Shown one piece after another: positions 29,919 to 33,483 of a stretch of DNA of 33,483 bases. Position numbers and translations under genes: made by a program. The stretch's first letter is position 1, and the number at the start of each line of letters is the position of its first letter. The notes below the pieces were generated by a model, which did not search any database, had not been told where the DNA came from, and saw only the letters and a program-made list of their open reading frames with translations. The stretch spans positions 1 to 33,483 of the IMG/VR virus record IMGVR_UViG_3300028735_000021. One strand, written 5' to 3'. This DNA comes from a virus.

Positions 29919-30848
29919 TCAACACAGACGCCAGTTATCCGCGGGGCTGGCGTTTTTTTGGGCCCGTTCCAGGTCTACCTCAGCCAGGCGAACGTAAAGA
30001 CGCACGGTATCAAGGCGTGCATGGCCGAGCATCTCCTGAAGCTCCAGTGGATTGCCACCATTACGTAGGAAGGCGATGGCGAAGGTGTGGCGAAAGCGGT
30101 GTGGGTGAACGTCCTTCACGCCGGCGCGCTGACCGAGACGCACCAGCATTTTGCGTACGTCGTCGCGATCTAACGGCTTGCCGGTCGCAGTTGCGAAGAG
30201 CGGTTGATCCTCTGTTGTCTGCCCTCTCTCTGCCAGGTATTTCCAGATGGCCTGGCGCGTGGCATTGCCGACGAAGACGATCCTCTCTTTGTCCCCCTTG
30301 CCGTGCTTGATCCTCACCTGGCCACGGCGCCGGTCGTAGTCGCCGATCTTGAGGTTGACGAGTTCACTGACGCGGACGCCGGAGTCTACGAGCATGAGGA
30401 TGATGGCGCGATCACGTGTTGCCGTGGGACGACGGCTGCGGATGGATTTCGACCAGCGGCGATCCCAGGCCGCCGTGTGCGCGCACGCGTCCAGGAGGGC
30501 GCGGATTTCGTCCTGGGTGAACGGCGTGATCTGGGGGCGATGGTAGCGGGGCGATCGGACTTTGTGGCGGATGATGTGGGGGACGCCGGCGTGCCGTTCG
30601 AGCCAGGTCCAGAAGGAGGAGAGGGCGATGAGGTGATTGATGACGGTTTTCTTGGACAGGTGGAGGTCTTCGGTGAGGTGGTTGAGGAAGCGTTCGATGT
30701 CGTTGCTGGTGATGGCTTCCACCTCGATGGTAGGTCCGACGAACTGGGTGAAGCGTTCCAGGGATAGTCGGTAGTCTCTTTCCGTGTTGGGGCTGATCGT
30801 GCGCGCTTTGGCGAGCCAGTAGCCGTCGAGGGCGTAGTCCAGTTGCAT
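29919..30848 (-). CDS. int: Tyrosine-type phage integrase
   Basis: This 309-aa protein starts at the minus-strand ATG whose complement ends at 30848, after GGAGG. The N-terminal SAM-like core-binding domain spans about residues 1-90. The catalytic domain has all the expected residues: R159 (DSGVRVSEL), K184 (KHGKGDKER), H250-x-x-R253 (HPHRFRHTF), H276 (MLGHARL) and the nucleophile Y285 (RLYVRL). It catalyses site-specific recombination at the attachment site next to it. The protein lacks a large arm-binding domain, like the XerC/D size class. The gene is transcribed against the late operon. No excisionase gene was identified with certainty. Confidence 0.93.
   Translation of the reverse strand: MQLDYALDGYWLAKARTISPNTERDYRLSLERFTQFVGPTIEVEAITSNDIERFLNHLTEDLHLSKKTVINHLIALSSFWTWLERHAGVPHIIRHKVRSPRYHRPQITPFTQDEIRALLDACAHTAAWDRRWSKSIRSRRPTATRDRAIILMLVDSGVRVSELVNLKIGDYDRRRGQVRIKHGKGDKERIVFVGNATRQAIWKYLAERGQTTEDQPLFATATGKPLDRDDVRKMLVRLGQRAGVKDVHPHRFRHTFAIAFLRNGGNPLELQEMLGHARLDTVRLYVRLAEVDLERAQKNASPADNWRLC
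29928..29959 (+). terminator. Late operon Rho-independent terminator
   Basis: ACGCCAG (29928-29934) pairs with CTGGCGT (29947-29953), with a 12-base loop, followed by a run of seven T (29953-29959). It terminates the plus-strand late operon and lies within the 3' end of the convergent integrase gene. No T-run exists in the other direction, so it should not terminate the integrase transcript. Confidence 0.8.
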
Positions 30849-30930
30849 GGGGCCTCCGGGGCTGTGTCAAATTCTTAACACTCCGCCCGTGAGGCCTCCG
30901 GTTTTGTCGCGATTGGGGAGGAACAGCCTT

Positions 30931-30993
30931 CAGGGAATCAGGAACCCCACGGACTGCATACACACACCGCCCGTGGGGTTCCTGATATCCCTG
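30931..30993. repeat. 22-bp imperfect inverted repeat between integrase and attachment site
   Basis: The arms 30931-30952 and 30971-30993 are inverted copies (core ATCAGGAACCCCACGG and CCGTGGGGTTCCTGAT) with one bulged base, separated by 18 bases. No T-run follows. It could be an arm-type binding region for integrase or an accessory factor, or an RNA hairpin limiting transcription across the attachment site. Confidence 0.85.
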
Positions 30994-31002
30994 ACGCTGA
31001 TC

Positions 31003-31052
31003 TGGTGGGCGATTAGGGACTCGAACCCAAGACCTCACGGATGTGAACCGTG
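31003..31052 (-). other. attP: Attachment site core: 3' half of a tRNA-Val(CAC) gene
   Basis: Read on the minus strand, this 50-base segment is the 3' part of a tRNA: anticodon arm CACGG-TTCACAT-CCGTG (anticodon CAC, Val), a 5-base variable loop, a T arm with TTCGAGT, the acceptor strand ATCGCCC and an encoded ACCA. The 5' half is absent: no D arm or matching GGGCGAT is found upstream on that strand. The site lies next to the integrase. Phages often carry a tRNA 3' end as attachment core so that integration restores the host gene. This is a phage-type (attP-like) or tandem-prophage junction site, since phage regulatory genes follow directly. Confidence 0.75.
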
Positions 31053-31075
31053 CTGGCAGCAGGCATGATCGCGGT

Positions 31076-31108
31076 CCTCACGGTACAGGCTTCCGGCGAA
31101 CCGTGAGG
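31076..31108. repeat. CCTCACGGT/ACCGTGAGG inverted repeat beside the attachment site
   Basis: CCTCACGGT (31076-31084) and ACCGTGAGG (31100-31108) form a 9-bp inverted repeat with a 15-base loop. The same 8-mer, CCTCACGG or its complement CCGTGAGG, also occurs at 30887-30894 and 31033-31040. Four copies within 225 bp on both sides of the tRNA fragment suggest integrase or excisionase binding sites. Confidence 0.65.
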
Positions 31109-31133
31109 GCTGCAGTCTAGCCCTCCGTGGTGG

Positions 31134-31178
31134 TTGCGCCGGCGGCAACGGGGCGTGCTATAATTAGAACACTTGTTC
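31134..31178 (+). promoter_or_regulatory. Promoter overlapped by a LexA-type SOS box
   Basis: A TATAAT -10 element at 31159-31164, with a possible TTGCGC -35 at 31134-31139 (19-base spacer), overlaps the dyad GAAC-ACTT-GTTC at 31167-31178. This matches the Gram-positive-type SOS box GAAC-N4-GTTC. Flanking arms GTGCTATA (31155-31162) and TATAGCAC extend the symmetry with a small bulge. LexA binding would block initiation of the 56-codon gene beginning at 31199. Confidence 0.65.
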
Positions 31179-31198
31179 TATAGCACGGAGGTTCTCCT

Positions 31199-31369
31199 AT
31201 GTCCCGCCGCCGGCGGCGCTGCCATGCCTACGAAATTGCTGCCTATCGGCAGTTGTCGCCGCCGCGCCAGGTTCGTTTCTTAGACTGGCTGCGACGAGTG
31301 TTAGCGGCGTGGCTGGGACAGCCAGGCAGGCGGACGCGCACGCGCCCGAAGTTGCGCGTGCTGAGGTAG
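31199..31369 (+). CDS. SOS-box-controlled Arg-rich small protein (56 aa), antirepressor candidate
   Basis: ATG 31199 follows GGAGG (31187-31191) at ideal spacing. The protein starts MSRRRRRCHAYEIAAYRQ, has an amphipathic helix (RFLDWLRRVLAAWLG) and a basic tail (RRTRTRPKLRVLR), so it is very basic. It converges on the repressor gene: its stop lies ten bases before the repressor stop. It is preceded by the LexA-type box. The repressor lacks a self-cleavage domain, so this gene is a good candidate for a damage-induced antirepressor, like Tum of phage 186, or its transcript may interfere by antisense. Coding is supported by the binding site and frame, not by homology. Confidence 0.5.
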   Translation: MSRRRRRCHAYEIAAYRQLSPPRQVRFLDWLRRVLAAWLGQPGRRTRTRPKLRVLR

Positions 31370-31379
31370 GTTTCGGTTT

Positions 31380-31892
31380 CTATCCTGCTTTTCGTTCCTC
31401 TTCCCACTGTTCGGCGAGCAATTGAGCCAGGTAGTTGCGCGCCTGGACGCGCAACGGCTCCGGCAACTGGTCGAGCAGTTCCACCAGTTCGTCTTCACGC
31501 GCCTGCTGTTCGGCATCCTCTGCCTCACGGCCCGCATGCAGCGCCTCCACGGCGTCGAGGATGCCGGTGAAGCCTTCGAGCAGCGACCGCCGATCTTCCT
31601 CTGCAAGATCAGATAAACGCAAGGCCAACTCGTACACGTCCGGGGGGATGCCACGACCAGAAGCACGAGGCTGAGGGTCGTCAACAAGACCAAGAAGGTA
31701 GTCAGTACTTGTGTCAAGAGCAACAGCAATTTTGGCTATCACAGCACTACTGATGTTGTCTCTGATTCCAGCCTCAATCATCGACAAGTACCCCTGGGTA
31801 GTTTGGGCAAGTGATGCCAAAGTACCCTGAGATAGCCCTCGCTTTTCCCTCAGGTGCTTGATACGACTTGCCACAAGACTGGTCTCGCTCAC
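31380..31892 (-). CDS. XRE/CI-type lysogeny repressor without self-cleavage domain
   Basis: I choose the minus-strand GTG at 31892 (170 aa). The longer TTG start at 31910 would place the first codons inside the -10 promoter box. A helix-turn-helix lies at about residues 20-42 (LSQGTLASLAQTTQGYLSMI), followed by an XRE-type helix (AKIAVALDTSTDYLLGL). The C-terminal half is acidic and helical (EEDRRSLLEGFTGILDA), suited to dimerisation. No LexA-like S24 protease motif is present. It is divergent from the Cro-like gene at 32021, with a shared control region. It probably represses the early promoter and keeps the phage dormant. Confidence 0.78.
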   Translation of the reverse strand: MSETSLVASRIKHLREKRGLSQGTLASLAQTTQGYLSMIEAGIRDNISSAVIAKIAVALDTSTDYLLGLVDDPQPRASGRGIPPDVYELALRLSDLAEEDRRSLLEGFTGILDAVEALHAGREAEDAEQQAREDELVELLDQLPEPLRVQARNYLAQLLAEQWEEERKAG

Positions 31893-31898
31893 ATCCGA

Positions 31899-31904
31899 AT
31901 TATA
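31899..31904 (-). promoter_or_regulatory. Repressor -10 box directing a probable leaderless mRNA
   Basis: On the minus strand a perfect TATAAT lies six bases before the GTG start of the repressor, so transcription should begin at or next to the start codon. No Shine-Dalgarno sequence can fit. This mirrors the leaderless cI transcript of lambda made from PRM. The -35 region is weak, which suggests activation or low basal expression. Confidence 0.6.
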
Positions 31905-31911
31905 ACACAAG

Positions 31912-32012
31912 TTATTAGCGCGTGCATTGCGGTCAGAATTTTTAAGGTTCTACCTCTTGACAAATTCAATTACCATTGTTATTATTAGCAGAGAAAAATA
32001 ACATTAGTAATG
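31912..32012. promoter_or_regulatory. Candidate operator elements in the repressor/Cro control region
   Basis: TTATTAGC occurs at 31912-31919 and 31982-31989, and the related perfect palindrome CATTA-G-TAATG lies at 32002-32012. The first is just upstream of the repressor promoter, the second overlaps the -10 box of the Cro-side promoter, and the palindrome lies in its early transcribed region. Their placement is what is expected of repressor or Cro operators; binding is not shown. Confidence 0.5.
31957..31985 (+). promoter_or_regulatory. Near-consensus sigma70 promoter for the Cro-like and early genes
   Basis: TTGACA at 31957-31962 and TATTAT at 31980-31985 are separated by exactly 17 bases. 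It is the strongest promoter I see in the window and points to the Cro-like gene at 32021 and the early genes beyond. It lies in the region between the divergent repressor and Cro-like genes, so it is the natural target for repression. Confidence 0.88.
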
Positions 32013-32020
32013 AGGTTAAC

Positions 32021-32287
32021 ATGACCAAACAACTGCGAGACTGGATGCAAGCACATCACATGTCGCAGACACAATTGGCAAACAGGATGGGGGTCACGCA
32101 GGCCTACATCTCAAGCATCTTGTCTGGTAACCGCATAATAACTCCAGGTTTCATTGGCCGCTTTGCCCAAGCCTTCGGCTTCGACGTAGCCGCCGAGGTG
32201 TTCGGCGGTGCCGGGGGCAAGGGGAACGGCGATGATGTGCAGTCCGACGTTGCGGAGCGCCCTGCTGTCTGCGAATTGTGTGCGTGA
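32021..32287 (+). CDS. Cro-like XRE regulator (88 aa)
   Basis: ATG 32021 follows GAGG in the leader of the strong promoter; an upstream in-frame start would begin at the -10 region. The helix-turn-helix covers about residues 10-38 (MSQTQLANRMGVTQAYISSI, then LSGNR). A further helix (FIGRFAQAFGFDVA) and an acidic, Gly-rich tail follow. The protein is small and divergent to the repressor, as Cro proteins are. It would bind the shared operators and push the switch to lytic growth (inference). The tail after residue 63 is longer than usual for Cro and looks disordered. Confidence 0.75.
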   Translation: MTKQLRDWMQAHHMSQTQLANRMGVTQAYISSILSGNRIITPGFIGRFAQAFGFDVAAEVFGGAGGKGNGDDVQSDVAERPAVCELCA

Positions 32288-32548
32288 TAGGAAGATGCTG
32301 GCACGCGTTGGCACATTCCACTGATGATCCTGGCAGCCGCCGGTGCGTGCGATAGGGGACTGCCGCAGGACAGCAGGGCGTTCCGGAGCGCCGAGACATG
32401 GGCCGGTCGGAGGCGGGACCGACCGGAGGCGCTTCCCCTCCTTGCACCCCGGCCCGTGTGGCTCCCCCGCCAGGGGTCGAGCCCGGGCCGGGCGATTCAA
32501 CCCAAGCGTAACCCGTAGCTGCTGACCTGTCACAAAGAGGAGGTGAAC
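32288..32548 (+). other. Structured GC-rich non-coding leader before the early genes
   Basis: I found no convincing gene in these 261 bases. It contains a perfect 8-bp hairpin, CCGGTCGG (32403-32410) and CCGACCGG (32419-32426), and GGAGG/CCTCC arms at 32425-32429 and 32437-32441. A long-range inverted repeat joins 32258-32269 in the Cro-like gene (CGCCCTGCTGTC) with 32369-32380. It ends in a strong AAAGAGGAGG site for the next gene. It may be an RNA leader for antitermination or mRNA stability. Confidence 0.5.
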
Positions 32549-32821
32549 GTGGAAGGGAAAAGGAAGCGGCCACCGGACCCCCGTAGGGCATGGCGCAGAG
32601 GAGGCGGGCAGTGGGCCGACGAGATCGGCTACAGCCAGGCTGCCGAGGAGGTCAAGCCAATCGACGAGCCGACGTTGGACCTCTTTGGCGCTATGGCCAG
32701 AAGCAACCCCTCGCCCCGATTCATCAGGGCCCTACATGAGGCGATCCGCTGGGCGCCGACGTATGCAGTACGTCAGCGGCTGATCGAACTCGACGACCAA
32801 CTCAACGGAGGTGGGAAGTGA
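32549..32821 (+). CDS. Early phage hypothetical protein (90 aa), second copy
   Basis: GTG 32549 is chosen because AGGAGG (32537-32542) lies six bases upstream; an earlier GTG at 32543 abuts the site. This is the complete version of the truncated gene at 1-254. It begins with a very basic segment (EGKRKRPPDPRRAWRRGGG), then ADEIGYSQAAEEVKPIDEPT, and a helical C-terminus (FIRALHEAIRWAPTYAV). The basic N-terminus suggests nucleic-acid contact. It is the first gene after the structured leader, so likely the first early protein made. Function is unknown. Confidence 0.75.
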   Translation: MEGKRKRPPDPRRAWRRGGGQWADEIGYSQAAEEVKPIDEPTLDLFGAMARSNPSPRFIRALHEAIRWAPTYAVRQRLIELDDQLNGGGK

Positions 32822-32937
32822 ACGAAGATAACGAGGGAAGCTACTTCAACCTGGGCAACATGTTGCTCCTCGTCCTTGCCGTCATCGCGGCCCTTGGCCT
32901 GGTCCTCTCTTCGCCGCAGGCGGGCATGCTCCCATGA
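32818..32937 (+). CDS. Single-span membrane microprotein (39 aa), second copy
   Basis: Homologue of the gene at 251-370, with a GTG start (32818) that overlaps the previous stop as GTGA rather than ATGA. The hydrophobic helix (MLLLVLAVIAALGLVL) and the SSPQAGM tail are conserved. Differences in the helix are conservative (Ile/Val/Leu), so the two copies appear to be under selection for a membrane segment. Confidence 0.7.
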   Translation: MNEDNEGSYFNLGNMLLLVLAVIAALGLVLSSPQAGMLP

Positions 32938-33224
32938 CCAACGTGCTCCTGGTCTACAGCACACTCTTCTGCACAAGCTGCCTCTATGTAGTCGCCCTGC
33001 AGTGCACTTCGTGGGGGCGCTGGCTGGCAACGGAGCGGACGTGGATCAGCGTCGTCATCGGCGTCGGCTACGTCACAGCGTTCATGCGCCTTCTCGGACC
33101 GGCGCCGGAATGGTGGCAGTGGCTGACAGCCTGGGCGGTGGCCGGGACGCCCATCGTGGCCAGGTCGCTCTACAACGAACTGCGTCGCTTCGAGGAGTCC
33201 TGGCAGCGGGAGAGTGCTCGATGA
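32934..33224 (+). CDS. Small multi-span membrane protein (96 aa), second copy
   Basis: Nearly identical to the gene at 367-657, with only a few substitutions (for example Val for Ala in LYVVAL and TAWAVAG). The start ATG overlaps the previous stop as ATGA. The conserved CTSC pair and WW motif are retained. Most DNA differences are silent or conservative, supporting a functional membrane protein of unknown role. Confidence 0.75.
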   Translation: MTNVLLVYSTLFCTSCLYVVALQCTSWGRWLATERTWISVVIGVGYVTAFMRLLGPAPEWWQWLTAWAVAGTPIVARSLYNELRRFEESWQRESAR

Positions 33225-33483
33225 CACCCAGCAAGCGTTGGCCCAACCATGCGGAGTGGGCCAGGCTGGATGTGATCGGGTTGAGCAGGAGGATTCAGGA
33301 CCGGACCAAGGAGGCACAAGCGGCAATCGAACGCAACAACCGCCTACTGGCAGCGACGCTCCTGGCAGACATCAGGGCAGACGCCGCCGAGATCATCACG
33401 ATCCTGGTGAACGTGAAAGGAGGGCAGGGGCCGATGGCTGGACAGGACTCCATCGAGCGACTGAAGAGACAGAACGAGGAACT
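33221..33483 (+). CDS. Coiled-coil early protein, second copy, 3' end cut off by window edge
   Basis: ATG 33221 overlaps the previous stop as ATGA. The frame runs to the window edge and matches the first 87 residues of the gene at 654-1025 almost exactly (Thr for Ala in LLAATLLADI). It confirms the ATG at 654 as the proper start of the first copy. The C-terminal coiled coil and tail lie outside the window. Confidence 0.72.
   Translation, partial: MTPSKRWPNHAEWARLDVIGLSRRIQDRTKEAQAAIERNNRLLAATLLADIRADAAEIITILVNVKGGQGPMAGQDSIERLKRQNEE

Larger units (their letters stand above)
32568..33483. repeat. Right copy of the 916-bp diverged direct repeat
   Basis: This copy matches 1-916 in length and gene order but differs at many positions, most strongly between about 32633 and 32907. 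It lies downstream of its own regulatory region, so it shows what should precede the left copy outside the window: an attachment site, repressor and Cro-like gene. The copy is cut by the right window edge. Confidence 0.93.

Noticed and set aside
30412-31038. 208-codon minus-strand open frame overlapping the integrase
   Set aside because: It is out of frame with the integrase, is rich in Pro/Arg/His as expected of shadow frames, and crosses the attachment site.
31003-31110. Complete tRNA gene
   Set aside because: Only the 3' half is present. No D arm or 5' acceptor strand can be found upstream on the minus strand.
32324-32518. 64-codon plus-strand open frame in the structured leader
   Set aside because: It has no ribosome binding site and a composition (Arg, Pro, Ala) expected by chance in GC-rich DNA.
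32111-32591. Long minus-strand open frames across the Cro-like gene and leader
   Set aside because: They are antisense to a clear helix-turn-helix gene, lack a binding site and have no family-like composition.

Overview
The window reads as one complete genome-length unit of a temperate, long-tailed (siphovirus-type) phage, followed by the start of a second, related copy. Bases 1-916 and 32568-33483 align end to end without a net length change but with many substitutions, so the repeat unit is 32,567 bp. The simplest reading is two related prophages in tandem, with a phage-type attachment site between the integrase (29919-30848, minus strand) and the next lysogeny region. A circular phage genome or mixed-strain assembly is the alternative. 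The DNA is GC-rich with many ATGA and TGATG gene overlaps. The host cannot be named from sequence alone. A Csx15-like protein, a Gram-positive-type SOS box (GAAC-N4-GTTC) and a tRNA-Val(CAC) 3' fragment with encoded CCA make me lean to Chloroflexota, with modest confidence.

Layout. 1-1081: tightly coupled small early genes, several encoding membrane proteins. 1093-4196: zinc-ribbon protein, Bet/RecT-like annealing protein, winged-helix replication initiator carrying iteron-like repeats, and a G39P-like helicase loader. 4271-7352: accessory genes, including a helix-turn-helix/zinc protein, a Csx15-like protein and a possible MazG-like protein, with a pair of operator-like palindromes. 7421-8043: two small membrane proteins (holin candidates) and a zinc-ribbon protein. 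8060-12711: terminase small and large subunits, portal, and a MuF head protein fused to a zincin-type metalloprotease-like tail, followed by a small partner gene and a strong terminator. 13025-16725: head genes and head-tail joining genes. 16722-18548: two glycosyltransferases inside the joining module. 18511-28781: tail terminator, two tail-tube paralogues, tail chaperones joined by a -1 frameshift site, tape measure, distal tail proteins, and a beta-helix tail fibre or spike. 28793-29914: end of the late operon, with a membrane-anchored coiled-coil protein.

29919-32287 is the lysogeny region: tyrosine integrase, attachment site with a tRNA fragment and inverted repeats, a 56-codon Arg-rich ORF under an SOS-box promoter, a C1-type repressor lacking a self-cleavage domain, and a divergent Cro-like gene under a near-consensus promoter. 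32288-32548 is a GC-rich structured leader before the early genes of the next copy.

How it works together (inference): the repressor silences the Cro-side promoter. DNA damage would act through the SOS-box gene rather than by repressor self-cleavage. Replication would start at iterons inside the initiator gene, with the loader recruiting host helicase. Late genes build an SPP1/HK97-type virion. I found no recognisable endolysin in the unit.
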